64,000 bases of DNA from Phoronis australis. Taxonomy: Eukaryota; Phoronida; Phoronidae. The notes under the pieces are model-generated. The model did no database searches. It had not been told where the DNA came from and saw only the letters and a program-made list of their open reading frames with translations. Below, in pieces: positions 25,854-37,298 of the stretch (positions are counted from its first letter, which is position 1; each line of letters begins with the position of its first letter). Position numbers and translations under genes: made by a program. The stretch is from positions 122,001 to 186,000 of the forward strand of contig NMRA01000408.1 of assembly GCA_002633005.1 (NCBI GenBank). Reading direction: 5' to 3'.

Positions 25854-25952
25854 TGGGGCTATTCGGAGAATTCTCCTCGCGGTGTCGCTGCTGTACTAGT
25901 GGTGATTGAATTGCGCATGCGTGGCTGTCTGCATGTAAACAACTGGTAAAAG

Positions 25953-26182
25953 ATGGAATTTTTATCAAAATACGTCGTCGCGCTAAGCCTTATTACTGCT
26001 TATTTCCCTGGTGCAAGTCTTCGACAGGTGGCCACAAATTCCCAAAAGACCTAAGGTTACTATATTCGTGGACAATTGCGGTCAACAGGGTCAACTGACT
26101 GACAAAAAGTGTGTGGATGCTGAAGCCCCGTGTGTGCTCCATGACTATGCAGTTCCATTCGGAGACTACACAACATTACTTG
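25953..26182 (+). CDS. Candidate first exon of a secreted protein, with an apparent 1-base frameshift
   Basis: ATG at 25953 opens a hydrophobic leader (MEFLSKYVVALSLITAY) that stops after 34 codons. The overlapping frame from 25984 reads ALLLLISLVQVFDRWPQIP and continues to KVTIFVDNCGQQGQ, KKCVDAEAPCVLHDY and a GTAAGT donor at 26183. A single-base indel inside the leader would join them into one signal peptide plus a Cys-containing mature start. The spacing NCG-x11-C-x5-PC-x-L is faintly like NPC2/ML-domain proteins, but I do not rely on it. Later exons are not visible; an assembly join lies 160 bp further on. It starts about 75 bp from the repeat-protein frame, in divergent orientation. Confidence 0.35.
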
Positions 26183-26345
26183 GTAAGTTTTTAGCAATCA
26201 ATTTCTATCAACATCGTTCGGTGACGTTATCCCCACCAGTTACCCCCACTGAATAACAGTTTTATTGAGTGGAACTAAGTGTTTCCTTTTGGAAACTCAC
26301 CCGATGCTGGGTAAGCTAGCAGCACATATTCATATTGTCCTGGGT

Positions 26346-26346
26346 N
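26346..26346. other. Single-N assembly join
   Basis: One undetermined base inside intergenic sequence. The gene entering from the left (25953-26182) lacks its downstream exons, and the gene entering from the right (COMMD6) lacks its C-terminal exon(s). Both losses are explained if sequence is missing or misjoined here. Confidence 0.7.
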
Positions 26347-26439
26347 CCATAAAAATAAGCTAAATGTAAAAGTGTGGAGAAACACTTCTCAGTGACCAAG
26401 CTTTTGAATACTTTGGTCGATCTCAAAATCTAGTGGTAT

Positions 26440-26560
26440 AATGTAACAGCATTTTGGAGAGCAGTGAACAAAGCATAGTAACTGAAAATTTTATGTTAGT
26501 CCGACGAGCTAATTCTGAAATATGATGTTCCAAAGTTGGCCAATTGTTTGCGGGTACAAC
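26440..26560. repeat. Dispersed repeat family B, short fragment
   Basis: The string ACAAAGCATAGTAACTGAAA followed by ATATGATGTTCCAAAGTTGG matches blocks near 50290-50380 and 54735-54800 in order and spacing. It is a degraded copy of the same interspersed repeat, in the same orientation. Confidence 0.55.
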
Positions 26561-26878
26561 ATACATATAGGAGAAAGTAACTGTTTTTGATGTTACATTT
26601 AGCAAACTACAGAACCCTGGTTGTCATGGAAACGTATTTTTGGTGATAATTACAGTTCCCCTGGTGTGTATTTACTATCCATGTTCAGGTTTTTTGTGTT
26701 TGCTCAATAAAAGTGAATGCAGAACCCAGGATCCCCTTTGGCGGAAGTTTACGTCACTTTCTACTCATGTTGACCAATGAAACAAAAAATAATACAGAAT
26801 ATCCCTACAAGATAACCAGGGAGCAGCATTTTTATGAATGAAGTTGCTTCTGCAATCCAAGTTGACCTTAAACCTCAC

Positions 26879-29800
26879 CTGACCCACACTAAATAACTCC
26901 TCGATGACCTCAGAGGAAGCCACATTTTGACCTTGGTCCTTCCACACGTGTTTCACAGCAGCTACTGATGAATCAGTCCAAAGCAGAGACTCCTTAAGTT
27001 GCCGTGACAACGCATCTGGGGTTAACTTTGATTTTGCTGCTGATCTAAAATTAAATAAACATCAACGATTGTTTCCAGACATGACTTATCAGTTCCTTTC
27101 AACAATTTCAAACCTTAAAACGTTCATGTTTTAAGAACGAACATTTGTCCTCAGCTGTGCTTCAGTTTAGGCCATATTTCTAATTGTGCAATCTAAACTG
27201 TGTCAGTAAGTGAGCAAGAGAACTGAGTGACATCGGCAATACACACTGACTAATGAACAAGTCAAACATAGACAATACACTAGATTGGAAAATGGATTAA
27301 ACGTGCTGCGTACCTATAAATCTCAGGTACTCAGTCTAGAATTAACCACATCCTGAAATATCAAAGTGCCCTGTCTGAAATGTGGTATTTACCCACAATA
27401 CTCCACAACAAACTGTAATACTGGCACAGAGCAGATCACTACCTAACAGCAGTCATCAAACATTTGTCATTGTAAAGCCAATAAGCTGAATGCCACTGTT
27501 GCCCAGGCAACTGCATTACCAACACCTAAAAATGATAAACTGGGTATGCTATTCTTTTCTTGTCTGCCCAAGAAAGAAAGATTATTTGACATGACCTTCT
27601 GAAGATAAGGTCAAGGTCAATCCGCAAAGAGGAGAGTTGAATACAAGATGTGGTCATTGAAACAGACGGGCATAAAGACATGAATGAACAATCAGTCTGG
27701 TCCCTTTACTCACTTAAACACATGGACCAACGCAGAAACCATGGCATTGATGGAGCCCTTGTTGATATTTGAATCAAGTGCCTCTAAAATCTGTAATGAA
27801 CATTATAGCAATAGACACATTTGTAAAAAACAAATATATATATTTATAGCAGTGGTAGCACTTATTTACTACTCAACACCAATACCAAAACAGTAAGAAA
27901 CTAGAATTTTGAAAAATGGTGCCACTATCACAATTAGCCCACAGTTGCTCTGATTTAAGGGTTCAAGACTAACAACTGCATTAAATTATTTTCACCTGTT
28001 TACGGTAACCACACAAAGTCTCATTTATCCAGGCTTCAAAAGTGAGCCCAACTGAATATTTTTCAAGACAGGCCCAGAAATCAAATGAATCAATGAGAAT
28101 AATTTCTGGTGGCAGAGATGTACCCTAATTAAGGTATATGTGACCAAGTTGTAGATACATCACACATTCTAAAATTTTGTGAATAGGCCAAGTGGAAGTG
28201 TAAACTTCTGCCAAAATAGTGCAACACCATTTTCTGTATCTGCGTCAAAAATGATCAATTTCAAAGTAAGATATAATATTATAGAACGAACTGGTTTATT
28301 ATTAACAAAAAATAACACTTCTGAGTTCATTCCCACTACAGTATAAGCATGGAAAACAAGTGTTAATTTGCCTCATTTCATAACTTTAAATCAAAGCATT
28401 TGACACTGGCCATTGGGTAAAATGAGATGTCCCAAGGTAATAGTCATATTACCTCAACAGCATCACTATACCTTTAACAGACCTCTTTCCCATATCTATT
28501 ATCTTCAACAAGGTTTTTTCTTTGACCAATGAAAATTCTTGTGGTGGGTGAACATGAAAAAGACATTTCTTTTGTATTTGAAATATGTGACTTGCTCGCA
28601 GTGAATGTGGTTTTCTACTTTTTGTGAGAACTGACTGTAGGAAAGACAAAAAACTGTGGTCTGAAAAGTTGCAAAAATGGCAGGAAATCATAAATTGTAC
28701 CTACATGAAAAGCGAGACAACTCAAACTTCGACCCCTTCTTTAATTTTGTTTAATTAGACCAATGGCTCACCACTTAGTTCAGATGTTTTTGTGCAATAT
28801 AGTGAATAGAGGAGGTTGATTCCAAAGACAGACTTGAAAATAATAAAAATGGCCACTAGGTGATACAGAATACAATCAATTTATTCGAATATAGTAAGGA
28901 GCTGTTGTCTACTATACGAAAACCTATTTGCCAAAGTTCATGAAATTCAGTCAAGGAACTCCGAAGACAAAGCAACTATAAAAAAATTAAAATTGCCACA
29001 AGGGAACACACAGCATTAGCTGGATCACTCTGAAGCTCGCCTTCATCAGTTGTCAGCGATCACAGGACAAATCCACCAAATCTCATTAAAAGGAGGTTAG
29101 GAGATACGCACACCGAGATAGAGATCACAGCAAATATGCATGGTTCCACATAAGAGAGCACATGAAAAGTAAACCTAAATGGTTCTTCAAAGCATTATTT
29201 TGCTTACACTGTGAAACTTTTCCACATTCACGGCTTGTACTTTATATTGCAACAGCGAAGCCACTTCATAGCACTGTAAAATAAGGAAGTTACAAATATT
29301 TTACAGCTCTGTCATTACACTGGTTAAATGGTTAATGCCAGTAGCAACAATGGTAAAAGGTGACAGTAAACCACAGTAAAAACATTGGGAAACATAAGCT
29401 TCGCTTACAGTTATATTGTAGTCGATGAACTTGTCAACGGGACATTTTTGTCTATTTGCAACAAAAAATTTATACCAGTAAAACCTAATTTTTCCCGAAT
29501 GTGTCTTTAGCTGACTTCATTTCTGAGAGTTCTCGCTGTGCCTTCGGTCACTGATTCCCCTTTATTAAAAAGACTAGGTTTTGCTTTAGATCACGTACAG
29601 TTTTATAAAACTAGTATTATCTTATTCCTGAATTGGATTAAAAGTTATTTTTATAATGTTGTAAAGAACTAGCATTTTGTTATTGCTTGGGGTACAAAAT
29701 AGCCCACCAAGCCACAGGGGCATATACAGGATTTTTAGTTAAGTGGGGCGGGGCGGGGGGGCAGGGCAGAGTCTTTAGCCAAGATTTTGCCCGTCAGGCA

Positions 29801-31067
29801 TTCGCACCCCCGAACTGCCAAATGGAATCTGGGAGAATTTTAGGGGGGACCATGGCCTCCTTGGCCCGCCCTCTAAATCCGCCAATGGGCCAAACCAAGT
29901 TATTTAGCCCAATCTTGAGAATTAAGGCATTAATTGTCATTTCTAATCTGAGTATGAGACCACTTTCGTAACAGGTACCAATTGGTCCATATCAAAAGCC
30001 AACTTTTTCGTCAGAAAGCAGCTTCATATCTCAGTTTTAAGGTCAATATGAATAAATCATGAAGACTTCAATAAGCAATGCAGTCACAGTATACAAGGTC
30101 ATGATCTTGATAATGCGTTGCAATCATATGCAGGACTGGTAATAAGTTTGCAAACTTGTATCCACGTACCAACTCTGCTGTGACATCTTGAGGTATTCGA
30201 TTAATAATTCCAACAGCTTCTGCAAACCCTGAATAGAAACGTTTGAAGTTACAGTACACACGATCCAATTAAAAATACAAGTGCAATAGACTAGTTGGAA
30301 TGGAGCCGTTTTGGCGTTACGTGCAGAGAAAATAGAGATACGTGTTAATGAATCAGAGAATGGGAAAATATCTCTCAAAGATAACCAGGGATACGCATGT
30401 TTAGTAAGTGAATATCAAAAATCGTTGCAGGAGGTGGCAGCTAAGTAACTGTTCGTACACTAGTGCAACAGGCAGGTCCCCCATCAGTGCTATGGTCTTC
30501 TTGACGTGGCTGACGACAGCTGACTTGTCTATAACTCCGCCTCTGTACATTTCCGTTTGATCTCGAGAACATTGGATATAATGGAGATGCTAGTCTTCAA
30601 TTTCCTTGATGGAATGAAGGACTATTATTATTAGGAAAAAAATGTTGATGTCGAAAGACTTCATTACCTTCAAAGCATCTGTCTACACTTGAAAGATATG
30701 TTGTAATAAAGAAATTCGGCTGGCCAAGTAGTAACATAGTAACATGACTTTGATACTTTAGCTACTAAGGTTAAGCTTGATGTTCGGAAAATCTGTAGGC
30801 GTACAGGATTGGTTATGATTTGCCACCGCATATTTTCCACCACACTCACACTTTCACACTAAGACTATAAGAGTAAGACACTGTGGGAGCTTTGACTTTC
30901 GTACAATTCAAACAATAAAAATGCAAGATTACTACGATCGCAAGTACATAGGTAACTTATAATAATATTGCAAAAGTATGATACACTTTGTAACGTTACA
31001 ATAAAGACAGTGAACTAACTGATTACGTAGGTTAACAACAACCTGCAGGTAAGCTGGAAGCGGCCAT
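26879..31067 (-). CDS. COMMD6: COMM domain-containing protein 6, lacking its COMM-domain exon(s)
   Basis: COMMD proteins form the Commander/CCC endosomal sorting complex and modulate NF-kB signalling. Five exons join in frame: 31043-31067, 30170-30228, 29208-29273, 27714-27790 and 26879-27044 (131 residues). The product starts [20 protein letters not shown], then has AELCYEVASLLQYKVQAVNV, an ILEALDSNINKGSINAMV helix, KSKLTPDALSRQLKESLLWT, VKHVWKDQG and ELFSVGQ. This is the all-helical N-terminal domain typical of non-mammalian COMMD6 proteins. ELFSVGQ immediately precedes the LVDFQWKLG start of the COMM domain in relatives. After the GTGAGG donor at 26878 no COMM domain is found down to 23.4 kb, probably because of the join at 26346. 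The ATG has a strong context (AAACATGG) and overlaps the first ATG of CLN5 on the other strand. COMMD6 is the best match; another COMMD paralogue is less likely. Confidence 0.8.
29715..29889. mobile_element. Short MITE-like insertion with 8-bp flanking duplication
   Basis: The segment begins CAGGGGCATATACAGGATTT and ends CTAAATCCGCCAATGGG, which resembles the ends of short hAT-type nonautonomous elements (CAGxGGCGGATCCAG class). CCAAGCCA at 29707-29714 and CCAAACCA at 29890-29897 would be a target duplication differing at one base. The core is a G-rich stretch unlike the surrounding AT-rich intron of COMMD6. Confidence 0.45.
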
Positions 31068-31110
31068 GTTTAGAAAATCATGTGACCGATCATGTGACAG
31101 TACTACAATG
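31041..31110. promoter_or_regulatory. Divergent COMMD6/CLN5 start region
   Basis: The COMMD6 ATG (31067-31065, minus) and the first in-frame CLN5 ATG (31066-31068, plus) share two base pairs in a CATG palindrome. A second CLN5 ATG at 31108 would separate the starts by 40 bp. Any bidirectional promoter must therefore overlap first exons. No TATA box or known motif was assigned. Confidence 0.45.
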
Positions 31111-34100
31111 TCTAGTATTTGGTGCGTCTTGGTTTTGCTCACAAGTGCTGTTCTTTTGGTATCTGGAATTGAGTGGCCAGTGCCTTACAAGTAAGTGAAG
31201 AGATGTGTCAGTGCCTGATGTATGGTGTGTACCGAGATGAACCCCAATTATAGTGGTGAAGATCTGCGGGGGGCCGGGGGCCGATCACCACTCAGTACAA
31301 CCGGATCTGTCCACTCAGTCACAGGGTCCGGCTCGGTCCTGGATTCCATTCGCTTCCGCTACTTCAGGTAGCCTACTCAACCGCAGTCGACAACCGTTTT
31401 ACCCCGCCGATGTCACGTGACACCCCGGCCTATGTGCTCCGGTCGGTTGGCTCCAGATCGCATAATTATATGCTGGGTCTCAGTCATGCACTCTGAACAG
31501 AGATTTTGCCGGGTGATAGCCGGGCCGGGCGATTGTCTTGAGGATGCCCCTCTATCTCTCTACTTATACATGCACGCACCCAGCCTAAAAATGGAGGGGG
31601 CTCGTATTTTTGACTGATGTGGACCTTTTACTAGTCATAAAACGGGGTGCGGTGAGAGCTATGAATTGTGCATTCCGACTTTTGGTCGGTTCCTGGTTTG
31701 TAGTGGACGTTTGTCTCGTTTTTTACCTTTTCGGACTTTTTGTTTCTCTGAGACGGATCTTTTGTTTCTCCAAATGGGGGGAGGGGGCTCGGGAGAGACC
31801 CCCCCCCAGGGTGCGCGCATGTTACATGCGCGGACCCGGGCCTAGTACATAGTAAAAAAGACGAAACATAAAATAGAAACCTCGTTCAATGAAAAGGATA
31901 CTAAATCCTGTCTTGAGCTTAGTGTCTGAAGTCCGGCCAGCGTCTGTAAGTTGGGGTAGGTTACTGCGTACGGCCACTTAAATACGTGCAGTAGCGTTCG
32001 ATTTACCACAGCGATAAGCCGTGTGGCTGTTTGTGAGTGGAATGTACCTGAGCATTCGGCTATTTCAATTGTTGCATTTTTCTCATTTTATTTTGATAGT
32101 TAATTTTGAATTATATTATGACGACAACAACAGTATGTTTTTGGTCAAAATCTACCCCGATACTACGCTTACATGTCCATGTTAAAACAAGGAACACATT
32201 CCCGTGGAATTGCAATAATGAGCGTAAAGTTAATGTTATTACATTTTGTTAAATTGCCGTGGGCTTTATAGTGATTTTTTATTGTCACAACAAGACTTTG
32301 CTGTGTAACCATCTGCTTTCCAGAAAATCTTAGGCATTACTTAGTATGCGGCAAAAATTCGACTTCCCGAATAAAGGAGTAAAGGAGTCCTTAAGTTCAA
32401 TACTTGGATTTTTTGTTATGGAGCCCCTGATAGCGGAATAAATAAAATTGTAACACCAAGCATTACTATACCAAGAAACAAAGCTAGCGGTGCAGATGTA
32501 CCAGACACTACACTTTAAAGTAGTTCCATTGAAGAACACCACTGTCTGTGACCTAGCATACAGGTGATTTTTAGTTTATTTATGCTGTGTCTTACTTAAT
32601 AGTTGTGTAAACAACCTACCCCTATGGACTGAGCTCAGACCCTGAGCGAAATGAATTTCCTGCACTGACAACCAGTCTTCGTTCTGTCACCTGCCAACGT
32701 GTCATCGGCGTCAATCTTTACCAGTTAAAGGCACTGGGGAATCGACTAAAACTCATACTGCCTATGTCACAGATTAGTGCCGGGGTGGTTATTTGACACA
32801 GTTGCCGTGTAATTCGCCAGAAGCGTACTATGTCTCACTTGCCCGTTTAGCAAACTTTGAAAAGAGTTCAAAATATGATTTTCATTGTTTTGTTTCAGAG
32901 AAGTGGATGGGAAAATCATTTTTAGTGTTTGCTAATAGGTCAAAATTGTGTTTGGTATCATTTTAATTACAAATCAGTCACAAGTTCAAAAAGTTTATTT
33001 ATTTATAGTGGTTGGACGCCCCGGTGGATGCCCGGGGCTGTCGCCCCGCCCCCTTCTGCTTGCTACTGCCCGTGGGAATGAAAACAAACTGAGGAAAGGG
33101 GGGTGCCACATACCGGGTCTAACTAGGTGAACGTCTCTGACCATTGATTTGCTTTGTATTGCGTGCGTTTTATTAAGTTGTTTTGATTTAATTTCAGACG
33201 ATTCGATGTGAGGCCCACAAACAATCCATACTGTCAGGCTTTGTATCCATTTTGTCCAACAGGCCGTAAGAATGGTTCCATGCCGGAAGACATTAGGCCG
33301 GATGACCTGATTGAAGTGTTTGCATTAAAAGCTCCTGTCTTTGAATTTGTTTTAGGAGATTTGCTGGGAAAATTGGTACGTTAATTTATTACCGACTTTA
33401 ATTTTTGTGAAATCTGATTACAGGGGCTTACACCCCTCTCATATATCATCAGTCATATCCAAAAAGGAAATAGAAACCCCACGGGCTCTTGCGAACGTGA
33501 TTTTGTAATCATCCCTCGATAAAATGATCGATACCATGATCGTTGATTTTCGTTTGGAATTCAGAAATGCAATTACAATTTCCAGGTATAAAGTTGCGAA
33601 AGAAAATCGGGACTAGAATGACACCAATGGATACACTTGGTTGACTTCACCTGTTTCGCCGTCAACCGGCTTCGGCATCTCAAGTTCTCGATGACGACTT
33701 CCGCCTTAAAAACTGACAAGTCTGATGTCTTGGCCGGTTGCGGACCCGGCAGCGCCGGCGAAGTTAATCACGTGTAACCAACGTAAAATCTGTTTTGACT
33801 GGGTGGGGTTGTCCCACTTGCACCTAAATATCCACATTTTTCCTAGTCAGTTGATCCTTAAATCAGTGACAACTGGTGGACTTATTTTAGCCCTATAAAC
33901 TGAAAAATATTTATTTATTTATATTGCTATTGACTTCATGTGAACCGTTGAAAATGTCCAAATTTTGCTTGCTTCAGGACATCATAGTTCGGGAAATTTA
34001 CTGAGCTATCGGCCTACCGAACTACGATCGCATCATAGATCTGAAAGTTAAGTCAGATACTGTGCGTAATGAACTGTTTTCCAAAGTAGCACACTTAGGA

Positions 34101-37100
34101 TTATGAAAAAACGGGAAAAAGGACGAGCGAAAACGGTAGTTTACAGGGTTGTAACAGCGTTTTTGACGTTCCTTTTTGAACATTTATATCAAAAGAATTT
34201 GGTAGTTTGCTAATGACCATCTGGTTCCAAGGCACAGACCTGCGTTTTATGCAAGGCATTTTTTGTTCTTGCCAGTGGAAAGATCTGACCCCTTAATCAC
34301 GTTAAACACGATTATTTGTAACCATTTTAAGGAAAGTTTGTACAGACACTTTTGCTTTACCTGTGATATATATGTCTTTCATATGATTTCCTGGCAGCAC
34401 CAAAATTATTTGTACATTGTTTTCCTATTTTATTAAAGATGTTTATACTTGATTTAGATAGTGTTTTAATCTTATCATTATCATTATCTTTTGATATAAA
34501 TTTTCTGTTTTGCCATTATCAAAGTAATTGTAATTTATTACCATTGTATTTTCACGCCCCTTTCATTGTTTATACCATTTTTCATTAACATGCTTGTTGT
34601 ATTGCGAGGATCATCTGGAGGATAAGATTTTTGCTCAAGATGATATGTCTCTTACTTTTATCCTCAATAAATATTGTTCGAAGATACGTATACCTTTTTG
34701 ATTAATTTTAGTAAGCAGATAGGGTCACATAACCCAGTAATGTGGAATTCAGTGACAAAAAGTCAAAATGCAAATTCTGAAGCAAGCTTTCCACTTTCAA
34801 AAAATCTACACCTTAACTGACAAATTCTATATATTTGCGGATATTTGGCTAAATCCAGCAGACACTTGACGAAAACTGACTCGAACTGTGCAATTTCAGG
34901 ACATCATCCATGACGCTGTCGGTTCCAAGAATGTTCATACTGGTCTCAATTATACAATGGAATGGTATTTGACATAAAATCAAAATGCAAATTCTGAAGC
35001 AGGCTTTCGACTTTCAGAAAATCTACACTTTTACTGACTAAATTATATAATTTTGCGGATGTTTGGCTAATTCCAGCAGACACTTGCCGAAAAGTGACTA
35101 TAACTGTGCAATTTCAGGACATCATCCATGACGCTCTCGGTTTCAAGAATGTTCGCACTGGCCTCAATTATACGATGGAATGGTATGAACTAGATGAACT
35201 ATTTAACTGTACATTTCCACACGTGTTAAAGAACAACTCATTCGTCTGGTGTAACCTTGGTGCTTCCTGTATCTACGACGGAATCGATGACAAACACTGG
35301 AGAGAAAACGGAACGCTTGCAAAGATTGGGGAAATGACTGGTATGATTTTACAGGGAAAAATTCAGTTTGACCAGGGAGAATAATTATTAATTACCGTAA
35401 TTAATTCTCACATTTTCCATTCCGCTTATGTGCAAACTTAAGTATTAGCGTCTATTATGATGTACTCGGTACATTACGGTTCACCCATTAAGTGTCTAGT
35501 CCGCATGGGCATTTGATGAGCCCTATAGATTCGATGAACATGTGCAAGCTCAGGTAAAAACTTGCGATTTCTAATAAAAACTTGAAAGTTTCGAGTTCAG
35601 ACTGGACTAGCTTTAATGTTTGGGTCATGAAATGAAACTACTTTTTCAGTCATTCACGTAAACTTTATGTACTCCAGCACAGAATAATAGATGCTATCTT
35701 GAGTTAGCACCAAATCAGAACCGAAAATGTCAATTTCGAGTACACAGATTAGAACGCGGGCCCTGTGTCTAATTTTCTGAGCTCACACTCGAAAGTCAAT
35801 CAGTCACCCCGCAGGAGTGGGCTACAAACTACGGTTAGTTTTTAATAAGCGTGGCCGGCAATTTTCGAGTCGAATCTGGAGAACCGGTTTAGTTGTTAGA
35901 CCTGCGATTGATCAAGTGTTAGTTCATGGGCAGCGCACCATAGAGGGCTGGGGCCCACTTTTTCAGTGCTACGCTCTAGTGCACATGGTCTATAGGCCGA
36001 TGCACCACGTCACAGGGGGCCGAGGTGGCTTTAGCCCCCTCCCCCCAAGAGAACTCTTTTCAGTGCTGCGCCGCACCTGAAACGTAACAGTTATTTAGCT
36101 AATCTTTCCACTACGGACTGCCCCAGCATATGGAGCTTTAAGGTGCCAGAGTCGATCAGTGGAAGGCGTGTCCTAGATGTCATTAAGTCAAGCAACTGGA
36201 CAGAAATACTGCTGTCAAGACACCTGCTCGGATGTTATTGCATGTAATCTTCATTATGTGCTTGCAGGTACCATGTTCGATAAGTTTTTCCAGTGGGTGA
36301 AATGGGACAACAGGACTGGAATTTATTATGAAACGTGGACTGTAGAGCAAGCCCCAGGTACATATGTTTCATTTCTATCAGCAGAAAATGTATTAGTACA
36401 AATATAAATTAAAAATGCCTGATAGATCTCAAGCTATGGGCTAAAATTAGTACGTGAAATGAAATGCAAATGTCGAGGAGCCGATCTTGGGCTATGTTGC
36501 ATGCGAGCACCCAGCCTGAATTAAAATATAGGGGACTCAAATTTTTACATTGTGGACCCTGTACTAACAAAAAACGCCAAAAATAACAGATTATCACCTA
36601 TGAATTGTGCTTTAGTGAACTTTTGTCTTGTGTTCTCGGACTTTTTTCTCTGGGGCGGACCTTTTTGCCAACTCACTTCGCCAAATGGGGGGGCTCATTC
36701 AGAGCCCTCGACCTCTTGATTGTGTACCTGGCACTTTACCATTAGTCCTCTGAGCGCACCTATTTTCCATATAACGTTTCAAATTTCACACTTTCTATTT
36801 AGAACTGCAGTTCAAGCATTGTTTTTGGTTGGCCTTACTATTTTTGTGCCTTCATTTATTGATTTACAATTCACACTTGTAGGTGGCAAAATGTGGTTTG
36901 ACTCATACGACTGTGCGAGTTTTGTGCTGCGCGCCCTGCAGGAGATGAACAAAATTGGGGTGAAGTTCAACCAAAGCGTCAAACTCAACTACACCCGTAT
37001 ACACCTGTACACAGAGGAACCACAGTATCTGGGCCCTTACAGCGCCATCTTTGGAGACAAAGGAAATAAAACTCTGGCAGCTGATATTTTAAATTTTTAC

Positions 37101-37298
37101 CAACGTTTCCAATCTCACCAGTCATTCTTTCAATTACTAAAAAGTGCTCTGGTGAGCTTTTTTGAAATATTTGTCAGCAGGAAATTTTACCTGTTCTATA
37201 ACTACGAATATTGGCTTTTGCACATGAACCCCCCATTTATTAAGTTGACTTACAAAGAGGTACCCCTTCCAAACAACTATTTACAGCACAACCATTGA
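31066..37298 (+). CDS. CLN5: Lysosomal protein CLN5 (BMP synthase / depalmitoylase), complete
   Basis: CLN5 is a soluble lysosomal glycoprotein whose loss causes neuronal ceroid lipofuscinosis. Published work assigns bis(monoacylglycero)phosphate synthesis and cysteine thioesterase activity to its NlpC/P60-like fold. Five exons join in frame: 31066-31190, 33198-33375, 35118-35340, 36268-36357 and 36883-37298 (343 residues; human 358-407 depending on start). The N terminus has a signal peptide ([19 protein letters not shown]) followed by WPVPYKRFDVRP and [14 protein letters not shown]. Conserved blocks are DIIHDALGF with the proposed catalytic His (residue 105), [40 protein letters not shown] with the proposed catalytic Cys (residue 216), and [10 protein letters not shown]. 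Several N-glycosylation sequons (NYT, NCT, NNS, NGT, NRT, NQS, NKT) are present. Translation could also start at Met15 (31108). It is head-to-head with COMMD6. Confidence 0.96.
31565..31850. repeat. Dispersed repeat family A, copy 1
   Basis: Shares ordered blocks with 36495-36715: CACCCAGCCTRAA, GGACCYTKTACTA, CTATGAATTGTGC, TCGGACTTTTT, CTCTGRGRCGGA and CCAAATGGGGGG. It is non-coding despite small open frames, and lies in CLN5 intron 1. A short interspersed element is likely. Confidence 0.65.
34754..35187. repeat. CLN5: 217-bp tandem duplication including the start of CLN5 exon 3
   Basis: 34754-34970 and 34971-35187 are direct copies (start GACAAAAAGTC versus GACATAAAATC). Each holds a fragment of dispersed repeat B, an ATTTCAG acceptor and the first 23 codons of exon 3. 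The second copy continues into the real exon. The first copy reads [15 protein letters not shown] and NYTMEWY, then runs into a stop within three codons. Confidence 0.9.
34900..34976 (+). pseudogene. CLN5: Duplicated CLN5 exon 3 fragment (pseudo-exon)
   Basis: It follows an intact CAATTTCAG acceptor and keeps phase with exon 2, but reads only 25 codons (including the catalytic-His motif DIIHDAVG) before TAA, with no donor of its own. If spliced in place of exon 3 it would truncate CLN5. It differs from the true exon at several bases, including Phe to Ser and Arg to His changes. Confidence 0.8.
36495..36715. repeat. Dispersed repeat family A, copy 2
   Basis: Same ordered blocks as 31565-31850 in the same orientation, shorter and more AT-rich in the middle. 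It lies in CLN5 intron 4. Confidence 0.65.

Noticed and set aside
26011-26182. NPC2/ML-domain assignment for the secreted-protein exon
   Set aside because: Only the spacing of a few cysteines fits; the rest of the domain is absent, so I kept it unnamed.
29687-29971. 94-codon glycine-rich frame
   Set aside because: It lies across a MITE-like G-rich insertion and is not a gene.
31417-31852. Two plus-strand frames in CLN5 intron 1
   Set aside because: They fall in dispersed repeat A and the G/C-rich sequence beside it.
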